From positions 1 through 9,590 of the forward strand of contig JABIUG010000228.1 of the NCBI GenBank assembly GCA_018700655.1: DNA of 9,590 nt, in the 5' to 3' direction. Shown piece after piece: positions 1-6,437 of this stretch. A program made the translations under genes and the position numbers. This DNA is from Rhodospirillaceae bacterium (GTDB taxonomy: Bacteria > Pseudomonadota > Alphaproteobacteria > SP197). The stretch's first letter is position 1. The number at the start of each line of letters is the position of its first letter. The notes under the pieces were generated by a model. That model was not told where the DNA came from. It was given only the letters and a program-made list of their open reading frames with translations, and did no database searches.

Positions 1-131
1 TCACGATTGGTGGCGGAACTGCGCAAATCCTGCGCACGGTGGTGGCGTCGCGTCTTCTCGAGCGCAAGTTGCCCCAAACCCGGGACGGCTTCCAGAAGCT
101 AGAGCAACGTCGCGACGAAGCAGCCGAATAA
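1..131 (+). CDS. Acyl-CoA dehydrogenase, C-terminal fragment (5' end outside window)
   Basis: The third forward frame is open from the window edge to a TAA at 129-131. It reads TIGGGTAQILRTVVASRLLE and then a charged tail ending in EAAE. The GGGT-x-QILR-x-V-V-A-x-RLL pattern is the typical end of the C-terminal helical domain of acyl-CoA dehydrogenases, where the GGT/GGS segment contacts FAD and the following helix closes the fold. These are flavoproteins that oxidise acyl-CoA thioesters to enoyl-CoA. Only about 42 residues are visible, so substrate class cannot be judged. The extra tail (about 20 residues after the RLLE helix) is slightly long for the family. The next gene begins more than 110 bases later behind its own promoter-like sequence, so this gene probably belongs to a separate transcription unit. 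Confidence 0.8.
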   Translation, partial: TIGGGTAQILRTVVASRLLERKLPQTRDGFQKLEQRRDEAAE

Positions 132-148
132 CAATCGAACCGGCCCAT

Positions 149-178
149 TTGACCGCTCTGTCTCTTGCTCGCCATAGT
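149..178 (+). promoter_or_regulatory. Candidate sigma-70 promoter for the first TAXI binding-protein gene
   Basis: TTGACC at 149-154 (5 of 6 to the -35 consensus) is followed after 18 bases by CATAGT at 173-178 (4 of 6 to the -10 consensus). The same two hexamers with the same spacing occur before the second TAXI binding-protein gene at 1320-1349, which raises the credibility of both. A start of transcription near 185 would give a leader of about 60 bases to the ATG at 247. Confidence 0.45.
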
Positions 179-246
179 GCGGCATGGTGTTTGCAGGGCT
201 AGTTCAGGGGATGATCGCAAGGATTGTCCGGGACCATCGGGGGACC

Positions 247-1230
247 ATGCGCGGACTATTCGTCTTTCTCACGGCAGTTTAGCTGGCCGGTTGTATCAAC
301 AGCGATACGCACGAACCCCATCGGGCGATCGATCTGGAGTTTAATGGCGGCCCGGTCAACGGCGCTGACTATTTTTCCGCGTTGCACATGTGCAACATCG
401 TCAACCGTTATTCCGACGGCAAATACAACTGTATCGCCCGGGCTTCGCCAGGGCCTGTCGCCAACATCGATCGGATCATGGCGGGCGCGGTCCAGTTTGG
501 AATGTCACGTTCGGATTACGTCTGGTCGGCAGTTCATGGCACCGGCATCTGGGAGGATGATGCCCAGCCCGGTTTGCGCGCGTTGTTCACGGTCCACAAT
601 GTCGCCGTGACCTTGGTCGTGCGCGACAGTTCCGAGATCTATTTGGTCACTGATCTGGCCGGTCGACGGGTCAATCTCGGTATTCCGGAATCTTTCGGTC
701 AACAGAATGCCGTCGAATTGCTTGAGCGTTCCGGTCTGGATGTGAAGGACGACATCGAACCCAGCGGCCTCCTGCCGAAAGAAGCCGCGCGTGCGTTGGC
801 TGCAGATGAGATCGATGCTTTTTTCGTGTCGGCTGCCTCACCGGATCCGGCTATCACCCTGGCGGCCGAATTAACTGATATCCGCCTGCTGCCACTCAGC
901 TCGGCGGAAGTGATCCAATTGGTGAGCGAAACGCCCTGGCTTTCCTATATCGACATAACCACCGGACATTACCGTCCGTTCGATCCGCTGGATGAGGTTT
1001 TCTGGACCTGGTCCGTCCCGAGCTACGGTTACGAATCAACCGTGATCGTCGATGCGAACCTGCCAGAGGAAGTGGTCAACGATGTGACGGGATTTGTCTT
1101 CCACCATCTCAACGAACTGCGCAGTGACCACCCGTTCTTCTATCGCCTTGATTATGATGAGATGCGTGATGAACTCATGGCGCCGATTCATCCCGGCGCC
1201 GTCGGCGAGTGGGAATTAGTCGATCCGTGA
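247..1230 (+). CDS. TAXI-family TRAP solute-binding protein (lipoprotein type), signal peptide interrupted by an in-frame TAG; candidate pseudogene
   Basis: This is a periplasmic ligand-binding subunit of the TAXI class of TRAP transporters and a clear paralog of the gene at 1473. Read from ATG 247, the frame gives MRGLFVFLTAV, then TAG (280-282), then LAGC, so a hydrophobic signal peptide with a perfect lipobox carries one nonsense codon at position 12. After it the frame is open to TGA at 1228-1230 (327 residues if read through). Alignment with the paralog is gap-free through at least residue 154: C49 and C62 coincide in both, as do G34, G35, G39 and Y42. The first usable in-frame start after the stop is TTG 382, which loses the conserved N-terminal strand and any export signal, so the functional reading must begin upstream. 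ATG 211 is a second possible start in the same frame. The TAXI ligand loop is also altered (E148-S-F150-G against G148-S-G150-Q). It may be a recent pseudogene, a read-through gene or a base-call error. Confidence 0.8.
280..282 (+). other. In-frame amber codon inside the lipoprotein signal peptide
   Basis: The TAG lies between codons for LTAV and LAGC in the frame of the first TAXI binding protein. A single base change from TTG (Leu) would give TAVLLAGC, a textbook signal-peptide end with cleavage before Cys16 and lipidation of that cysteine. Conserved TAXI sequence continues on both sides of the distance to TTG 382, so this is an interruption and not the end of an unrelated frame. Confidence 0.75.
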
Positions 1231-1319
1231 TTCGTATTTTAGCTTAAAAAAATTATACAACCTTTTGTTAAATAATAGATTATTGATGTTACAGAAATGT
1301 CTTTGGCGAACTCTTCGGT

Positions 1320-1349
1320 TTGACCGGACGTTGCTGCCGCGCGCATAGT
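1320..1349 (+). promoter_or_regulatory. Candidate sigma-70 promoter for the second TAXI binding protein and downstream operon
   Basis: TTGACC at 1320-1325, an 18-base spacer and CATAGT at 1344-1349 repeat exactly the hexamers and spacing found at 149-178, while the spacer bases differ. Transcription would start near 1356, giving a leader of about 117 bases before ATG 1473. Just upstream (about 1235-1300) lies an unusually AT-rich patch containing a small inverted repeat, AATAAT-AG-ATTATT (1271-1284), which could be an activator or repressor site; no regulator gene is in view. Confidence 0.45.
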
Positions 1350-1472
1350 TCCGCAGGGGCGAGGTTCGCGCGAGCGGACATCCTAGAATCAATTTGTTTC
1401 GCCCCTGGATCCCGACGACGAGCAGGTTCCAAGCCGGCCGTCGATCGGTGAAAGCAAGGGAGATAATTCATC

Positions 1473-2435
1473 ATGCGCAAGTTTCTTCTCACGGCGCTGA
1501 CCGCAGCCATTGTGGCTATCGGCGGTGCTGTCACGACCCCGGCCCATGCCGCACGTGATCTGTTGATCGGCGGCGGCTCGGTCACGGGTGTCTATTATCA
1601 GGTCGCTCTCCACGTCTGTAACCTGATCAACAAACATTCTGACGGCACCTACAACTGTGTCGGTCGTCCGGCTCTGGGTTCTGTCTTTAACATCAACGCC
1701 GTCAATCGCGGTCTGCTCGACTTCGGTGTCGCCCAGTCGGACCGTAACTGGCAGGCAGCCAACGGCGCGGCCGATTGGGACGGCGCCCCGGTCGAGGCAC
1801 TGCGCAGCGTCTTCAGTGTGCATCCCGAAACCGTGTTGCTCGTGACCCGCGCCGATACCGGCATCGACAATGTCGGCGATCTGGTCGGCCATCCGGTCAA
1901 CATTGGCAATCCCGGCTCGGGCCAGCGCGGCAATGCCGAAGATGTTCTGCGTCTCTATGGCATCGACGTCGATAACGACATCGAAGCCGAGGGCCTGCAG
2001 CAGAACGAAGCTTCGCGTGCCCTGATCGACCAGAAGATCGATGCGTTTTTCTACACGGTTGGCAATCCGGCTGCGGCGATTGAAGAGCCGGCGAACTCAA
2101 CCGACATTCGCATCATACCGATCGATTCTGATGCGATCCGTTCGTTCATCGCCGACAAGCCTTACTACGTCATGACCTCGATCCAGCCCGGCACCTACAA
2201 CGGTGTCGATGAGCCGGTCGAGACCTATGCCGTGAAGGCTACGGTTGTGGCGAGCACCATGCTCGAAGACCAGGTCGTTTATGACGTCGTGAAGATCGTC
2301 ATGGAGAATCTGGATGAGTTGCGTGCGGCTCATGCCGCCTTCAAACATCTGGAGCCTGCGACCATGCTCGAAGGCCTCTCCGCACCGTTCCATCCTGGTG
2401 CTCTGCAGTACTACGAAGAACAGGGTTGGATGTAA
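1473..2435 (+). CDS. TAXI-family TRAP transporter solute-binding protein
   Basis: This is the 320-residue periplasmic receptor that captures the substrate and delivers it to the fused permease encoded just downstream. Residues 1-26 form a Sec signal peptide: basic MRK, a hydrophobic core, and AHA before the mature start ARDLL. The mature part carries the TAXI hallmarks: GGGSVTGVYY (33-42), a Ser/Gly-rich ligand loop GNPGSGQRGN (145-154), an FGVAQSD segment (84-90) and a C-terminal PFHPGA (305-310). C49 and C62 could form a disulfide. An AAGGGAG ribosome-binding sequence (1456-1462) lies 10 bases before the ATG, which supports this start. Characterised TAXI proteins bind glutamate/glutamine or 2-oxoglutarate. 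With dgcN and dgcA downstream, D-glutamate is the favoured ligand here, but that is inference. A strong hairpin after the stop could let this subunit be made in excess over the permease, as is common for binding proteins. Confidence 0.93.
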   Translation: MRKFLLTALTAAIVAIGGAVTTPAHAARDLLIGGGSVTGVYYQVALHVCNLINKHSDGTYNCVGRPALGSVFNINAVNRGLLDFGVAQSDRNWQAANGAADWDGAPVEALRSVFSVHPETVLLVTRADTGIDNVGDLVGHPVNIGNPGSGQRGNAEDVLRLYGIDVDNDIEAEGLQQNEASRALIDQKIDAFFYTVGNPAAAIEEPANSTDIRIIPIDSDAIRSFIADKPYYVMTSIQPGTYNGVDEPVETYAVKATVVASTMLEDQVVYDVVKIVMENLDELRAAHAAFKHLEPATMLEGLSAPFHPGALQYYEEQGWM

Positions 2436-2445
2436 GTCTGTTCAG

Positions 2446-2488
2446 CGGGAGGACGGCTGGCCAACCAGCCGTCCTCCCGTGAGTTTTT
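2446..2488 (+). terminator. Strong intercistronic hairpin with T-run (attenuator / partial terminator)
   Basis: CGGGAGGACGGCTGG (2446-2460) and its exact reverse complement (2465-2479) enclose a four-base CCAA loop, giving a perfect 15-bp GC-rich stem. TGAG and then five T residues (2484-2488) follow. The element starts 11 bases after the binding-protein stop and ends about 20 bases before the permease ATG, which has its own ribosome site AGGTGGAG (2494-2501). Such a hairpin can stop most transcripts and protect the upstream mRNA, giving more binding protein than permease. Confidence 0.75.
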
Positions 2489-2509
2489 GAGCCAGGTGGA
2501 GACCAGGTA

Positions 2510-4921
2510 ATGGCCCAGACCGAGCAAGCGCCCGGCGCTGCCGAGGATCTTGTTGCGCAGGTCGAGACCGGGCCGCGCCGCGCCGACAGCAAGGCATGGC
2601 GTGTCATCGTCGTGCTGCTGTGCCTGGGCTGGTCCGGATTCCAGCTCTATATTGCCGACAACCCGTTCGATACCTGGCAGGCGCGTTCGATCCATCTCGC
2701 CTTCGCTTTGATGCTGGCCTTTCTGGCCTATCCCGCGTTCAAGCAGAACAATCCCGGCCGCATCCAGCGTTTCCTGGGCAATCTGATCCCGGGCACCAAC
2801 GGCAACGGTTTTGTCCTTGTCTACAACCTGATCTTTGGTGGCCTTCTGCTCGCTCTGGCGGTCTGGACGGCGATCGACTACAGCATTCTCGTCTCCGACC
2901 TGGAGATGATGGGCCATCCGGAATGGACCTTTGCGATCTGGTTCGTGATGGCGGTTGGTTTCGTTGAGGGTGGTCGGCGTATCGTGGCAATTGCCAACCA
3001 GTTCATCGGGTTCATCCCGGTCGGGTCGGTCGCTGCGTTCGTCACTGGCTGTGGGATTGATCGATCCAATCGGACCTACATCCCGCTCTATGACATCCTG
3101 TTTGGCTTCATCGGCGCGATGTCGTCTCTGTTCATCGTGTTCGACTACGAAGGTCTGATCTGGCGTCAGGGGCTGCCGGGCTGGATCGATGTCTGGGTCG
3201 GTCTGATTTGCCTTGTTTTCCTGCTGGAAGCCGCACGACGGGCGCTGGGCATAGCCCTGGCGGTCCTGGGCGCTCTCTTCTTCAGTTATTTCTTCCTTGG
3301 CCCGTTTCTGCCCGAGGTGCTTCGATATCGTGGTTCACCGCTCGATTTTGCGATGAACGACATGTTCCTCTCGACCACCGGCATCTACGGCACGCCGCTG
3401 GGTGTTTCGACGAGCATCATTTTCCTGTTCGTCCTGTTTGGTGCACTGCTCGAGAGGGCCGGAGCCGGTAAGTACTTCATCGATGTGGCGTTTGGCGCAT
3501 TCGGCAGGTTTCGCGGTGGCGCAGCCAAGGCCGCGGTTGCGGCCTCGGGTGCATCAGGGCTTTATTCGGGCTCTTCGATCGCAAACACGGTGACCACCGG
3601 TACGTTCACCATCCCGTTGATGAAAAAGGTAGGCCTGCCGGCCTACAAGGCAGGCGCGATCGAGGTTGCGGCTTCAACCAATGGTCAGCTCATGCCGCCG
3701 GTCATGGGGGCGGCTGCGTTCATCATGGCCGAGCAACTCGGTCTTCCCTATATCGATGTTGTCCGTGCTGCGGTGTTCCCGGCGATCATTTCGTACTTTG
3801 CGCTGTTCTACGTCGTGGATCTTGAAGCGCAGAAACTCGGTATTCGTGGTCTGCCCAAGGATCAGTTGCCTCAATTGTTGAAGACCACCGTGCGCGGCAT
3901 TCATTTTGTCGCGCCCATCCTCGTGCTTTTTTACTTTCTGCTGATCCTGAGGCGTTCGCCGATCCTCTCCGCGCTCTATGCCATTGAGGCGCTGGCAGTG
4001 ATCATGCTTATACAGAAACCGCTCATTGCGTGGTTCGCCGCCCATGTCGCGCGCAGGGCCGGACAGGCCACCGAAGGCGTCGGCGATCTTGTGTTTGAGG
4101 GGTTCAAGCAGGGCTTTCTTGATATCTTCGATGGCGCGGTGGCCGGCGCCCGCAACATGATCGCGATCGGTATTGCGACCGCTGCTGCGGGCATTATCGT
4201 CGGGGTCGTGACCGCGACGGGGCTGGTCAGCCGTTTCACGTCCCTGATCGATACCCTGGCGATGGGGAGCATCCACCTCGTTCTGGTCCTGACCGCGATC
4301 TGTTGCCTGATCCTGGGAATGGGGCTGCCAACGACGGCAAACTACATCCTGATGGCATCGTTGATGGCGCCCGTGATTGTGGAACTTGGTGGCAATGCGG
4401 GATTGATCTTCCCGATCATCGCGGCCCATCTCTTTGTCTTCTATTTCGGCATCCTGGCCGATGATACGCCGCCGGTGGGGCTGGCCGCCTATGCTGCCGC
4501 GGCAATCGCACAATCGGATCCGATCAAGACCGGTATCCAGGGTTTCACCTACGACATGCGCACGGCCATCCTGCCGTTTGTCTTCATCTTCAACACCGAG
4601 CTTCTGATGATCTCCGGGGTTGCCGAGAACGGCGACATCATCTGGCTCGACGACTGGTTCAAGATTGCATTCGTCTTTGCCATATCCATGATGGCGATGT
4701 TCGCCTTTGCCGCCGCGGTACAGGGCTGGTTTGCCGACAAGCTCAACATTGCTCAACGTCTCCTGCTGGGCGCCGTCTGCCTCTTTCTTTTCCTGCCGGG
4801 CATTATTGCCGAGCCGACCAGTGTTCCCCGCGAGGTCGTGCAGGTCCTTGTGGTCGTCGTGATGGTGGTGCTCTATGTCTGGCAACACAAACGCAAGAAG
4901 CAGCATTCCACCGTCAGCTGA
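2510..4921 (+). CDS. TRAP transporter fused permease (TAXI type, DctQ-DctM fusion)
   Basis: This 803-residue inner-membrane protein couples substrate uptake to an ion gradient (usually Na+) and works with the binding protein at 1473. Residues 1-28 are a cytoplasmic lead, and about 30-265 form the DctQ-like part, ending in the LEAARRALG motif (239-247). From about 285 the large DctM part has the two re-entrant-type signatures: GSSIANTVTTGTFTIP with EVAASTNGQLMPP (354-397), and GMGLPTTANYILMASL with GILADDTPPVGLAAYA (603-662). A C-terminal tail of about 100 residues with two further hydrophobic segments ends in a basic WQHKRKK. The DctQ part seems to hold a duplicated unit (residues 104-161 and 193-248), which would explain why it is longer than many fused TAXI permeases. 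AGGTGGAG lies 8 bases before the ATG. The stop is 13 bases before the stress-protein gene, so they are surely co-transcribed. Confidence 0.93.
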   Translation: MAQTEQAPGAAEDLVAQVETGPRRADSKAWRVIVVLLCLGWSGFQLYIADNPFDTWQARSIHLAFALMLAFLAYPAFKQNNPGRIQRFLGNLIPGTNGNGFVLVYNLIFGGLLLALAVWTAIDYSILVSDLEMMGHPEWTFAIWFVMAVGFVEGGRRIVAIANQFIGFIPVGSVAAFVTGCGIDRSNRTYIPLYDILFGFIGAMSSLFIVFDYEGLIWRQGLPGWIDVWVGLICLVFLLEAARRALGIALAVLGALFFSYFFLGPFLPEVLRYRGSPLDFAMNDMFLSTTGIYGTPLGVSTSIIFLFVLFGALLERAGAGKYFIDVAFGAFGRFRGGAAKAAVAASGASGLYSGSSIANTVTTGTFTIPLMKKVGLPAYKAGAIEVAASTNGQLMPPVMGAAAFIMAEQLGLPYIDVVRAAVFPAIISYFALFYVVDLEAQKLGIRGLPKDQLPQLLKTTVRGIHFVAPILVLFYFLLILRRSPILSALYAIEALAVIMLIQKPLIAWFAAHVARRAGQATEGVGDLVFEGFKQGFLDIFDGAVAGARNMIAIGIATAAAGIIVGVVTATGLVSRFTSLIDTLAMGSIHLVLVLTAICCLILGMGLPTTANYILMASLMAPVIVELGGNAGLIFPIIAAHLFVFYFGILADDTPPVGLAAYAAAAIAQSDPIKTGIQGFTYDMRTAILPFVFIFNTELLMISGVAENGDIIWLDDWFKIAFVFAISMMAMFAFAAAVQGWFADKLNIAQRLLLGAVCLFLFLPGIIAEPTSVPREVVQVLVVVVMVVLYVWQHKRKKQHSTVS
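2819..3253 (+). repeat. Diverged internal duplication encoded in the DctQ-like part of the permease
   Basis: At protein level, residues 104-161 and 193-248 of the permease share the order Y-[ND]-[LI]-[IL]-FG, then about 12 hydrophobic residues, D-Y, P-x-W, another hydrophobic stretch, and E-x-x-RR (E153/R156/R157 against E240/R243/R244). Identity is low (about a quarter in the first segment) and small gaps are needed, so this is an old duplication of a helix pair or convergent similarity. It is not visible as a DNA repeat. Confidence 0.4.
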
Positions 4922-4934
4922 TCGGGAGTGTGTC

Positions 4935-5354
4935 ATGTGCAAGAATGTCGTACTGGCCATCGATCTGGATGATGAGAACAGCTGGTCGAGTGCTCTGCCG
5001 CGAGCGATCGAACTGGCGTATGGCGGTGCCCTCCATCTGGTGAACGTCGTGCCCGATTTCGGCTATGCGGTGGTTGGCCAGTATTTTGACGACGGTGCTG
5101 AGTCAGAGATGCTGGAAAACACGCGGCAGCGGCTCCATGCCTTTGCCGAACAGCATGTTCCGGCCGATATCCTGTCCTCCTGCCTTATTGGCCATGGCCC
5201 GATCCATTCCGAGATCCTGCGTATGGCCGCTGGGGTTGAGGCTGACCTGGTGGTGGTCGCGCACAAGCCCGGCATCAAGGATTATCTGATGGGCCCGACA
5301 GCAGCCCATGTCGTGCGCCACGCTGAAACCAGCGTCCTGGTGATCCGGAACTGA
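4935..5354 (+). CDS. Universal stress protein, UspA superfamily (UspF-like)
   Basis: This 139-residue single-domain cytoplasmic nucleotide-binding protein has the Usp alpha/beta fold. It opens with strand KNVVLAIDLDD (D10 is the usual adenine-side Asp), has the middle ADLVVVAH strand (103-110), and ends with AAHVVRHAETSVLVIRN. The classical G-x2-G-x9-G-[ST] loop is changed to HKPGIKDYLMGPT (110-122), closest to the UspF pattern (H-R-P-x-I-x-x-Y-L-x-G). Nucleotide binding is therefore likely but not certain. ATG 4935 is chosen over an in-frame ATG at 4875 because it has GGGAG 6 bases upstream, does not overlap the permease, and starts exactly at the conserved first strand. Stress proteins of this kind are often encoded next to TRAP transporters; TeaD of the Halomonas ectoine transporter TeaABC is the known case and lowers transporter activity. 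A similar brake on this permease is plausible. Confidence 0.9.
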   Translation: MCKNVVLAIDLDDENSWSSALPRAIELAYGGALHLVNVVPDFGYAVVGQYFDDGAESEMLENTRQRLHAFAEQHVPADILSSCLIGHGPIHSEILRMAAGVEADLVVVAHKPGIKDYLMGPTAAHVVRHAETSVLVIRN

Positions 5355-5429
5355 ACGCGGCGGCTGGACAGGACGGCCGAATACCGTCAGAAACGCCATC
5401 AAGAAAGCGAGATATCCGTGGGGGACACC

Positions 5430-6437
5430 ATGAAGAAGGCGGGTGCGCCGTATCTGTTGTTTCTGGGCGACGTCCAGGACGAACTGTCGATCAAGGGCTG
5501 CACGGGCGTCACGATCTGGCGGCCGGAAAAGGCCCATGCCCAGATCCGCCTGGAAGGCGGCACGCAGGACCTCGGCTTGCCCAACATGGCTCCTGCCGAA
5601 GCCGCAGCCGCCGGCTGCCAGACCATGCTGGTCGGTGTTGCCAATGCCGGTGGATTTGTCCCGGAAGCCTGGGTCCCGACGATTATCGCAGCCCTTGAGG
5701 CCGGCCTTGATGTGATGGCCGGCATGCACAAACGCATGGCCGATATTCCAGAGATTGCAGCGGCCGCTGCCGCGAACGGCCGCACACTTTTCGATGTCCG
5801 CCAGCCCAGTCAGGACTTCAAGGTGGGTAAGGGTTACAAACGCGCCGGTAAACGGGTTCTAACGGTCGGGACCGATTGTTCGCTGGGCAAGATGTTTACC
5901 TCGCTTGCACTCGAAAAGGAGATGCTGGCCCAGGGTCTGAAAGCGACTTTCCGGGCCACCGGCCAATCGGGCATCTTTATTGTGGGTGAAGGTGTGGCGG
6001 TTGACGGTGTGGTTGCCGATTTCATTGCCGGTTCGGTCGAATGGCTCTGCCCGGAAAACGAACCCGACCATTGGGATGTCGTCGAAGGGCAGGGATCACT
6101 GTTTCATCCCAGCTTCGCAGGCGTCAGCCTGGGTCTGCTCCATGGCGCACAGCCCGATGCGCTGATCATGTGCCATGAACCGGGGCGCCCGCACATGCGT
6201 GGCATTCCAGGCCGCGCCCTGCCTTCTCTCGAGGAGTGCATCGAAGCCAACGAACGCGCCGCGCACCTCACCAACCCTGCTGCCAGGGTGGTTGGAATTT
6301 CGGTCAACACGTCGGCCATGGCCGAAGACGAGGCGCTCGCCTATCTCGAAGAGACCGGACGACGCCTTGGCATGCCCTGCTGCGACAGCATCCGTACCGG
6401 TGTCGGGCCTGTCGTCGAAGAACTGGCCAAAATCTAG
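5430..6437 (+). CDS. dgcN: D-glutamate N-acetyltransferase DgcN (DUF1611 family)
   Basis: DgcN transfers an acetyl group, from acetyl-CoA, to D-glutamate as the first step of the DgcN/DgcA route described in marine Proteobacteria and haloarchaea. The 335-residue protein has the DUF1611 layout. A Rossmann-like N-terminal domain begins PYLLFLGDVQDELSIKGCTG and contains VANAGGFVPEAW. A P-loop-like C-terminal domain has LTVGTDCSLGKMFTSLALE (GTDCSLGKM at 147-155), then FRATGQSGIFIVGEGVAVDG, DHWDVVEGQGSLFHPSFAGV, GLLHGAQPDALIMCHEPGRP and VVGISVNTSAM. All of these blocks match the family closely, with no sign of decay. ATG 5430 is preferred (GGGGG just upstream); GTG 5418 in the same frame would add MGDT. 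It lies 75 bases after the stress-protein gene with no terminator seen between, and its TAG directly abuts the dgcA ATG, so translation is probably coupled. The P-loop's role in acetyl transfer is not evident from sequence. Confidence 0.9.
   Translation: MKKAGAPYLLFLGDVQDELSIKGCTGVTIWRPEKAHAQIRLEGGTQDLGLPNMAPAEAAAAGCQTMLVGVANAGGFVPEAWVPTIIAALEAGLDVMAGMHKRMADIPEIAAAAAANGRTLFDVRQPSQDFKVGKGYKRAGKRVLTVGTDCSLGKMFTSLALEKEMLAQGLKATFRATGQSGIFIVGEGVAVDGVVADFIAGSVEWLCPENEPDHWDVVEGQGSLFHPSFAGVSLGLLHGAQPDALIMCHEPGRPHMRGIPGRALPSLEECIEANERAAHLTNPAARVVGISVNTSAMAEDEALAYLEETGRRLGMPCCDSIRTGVGPVVEELAKI

Noticed and set aside
224..610. 128-codon open frame overlapping the start of the first TAXI gene
   Set aside because: Different frame from the conserved TAXI sequence, with Ser/Arg/Thr-rich content typical of a shadow frame; it does not supply a missing N terminus.
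1265..1293. TTGTTA-N17-GTTACA as an alternative promoter in the AT-rich patch
   Set aside because: The -10 match is poor; the TTGACC-N18-CATAGT pair downstream is better and is repeated before the paralog.
3674..4960. 428-codon open frame on the minus strand across the permease gene
   Set aside because: It is antisense to a strongly conserved membrane protein; its composition (rich in H, D, R, Q, no recognisable motif) is what the complement of hydrophobic codons gives.
5355..5429. Possible separate promoter or terminator between the stress protein and dgcN
   Set aside because: No stem with T-run and no convincing -35/-10 pair; co-transcription is the simpler reading.
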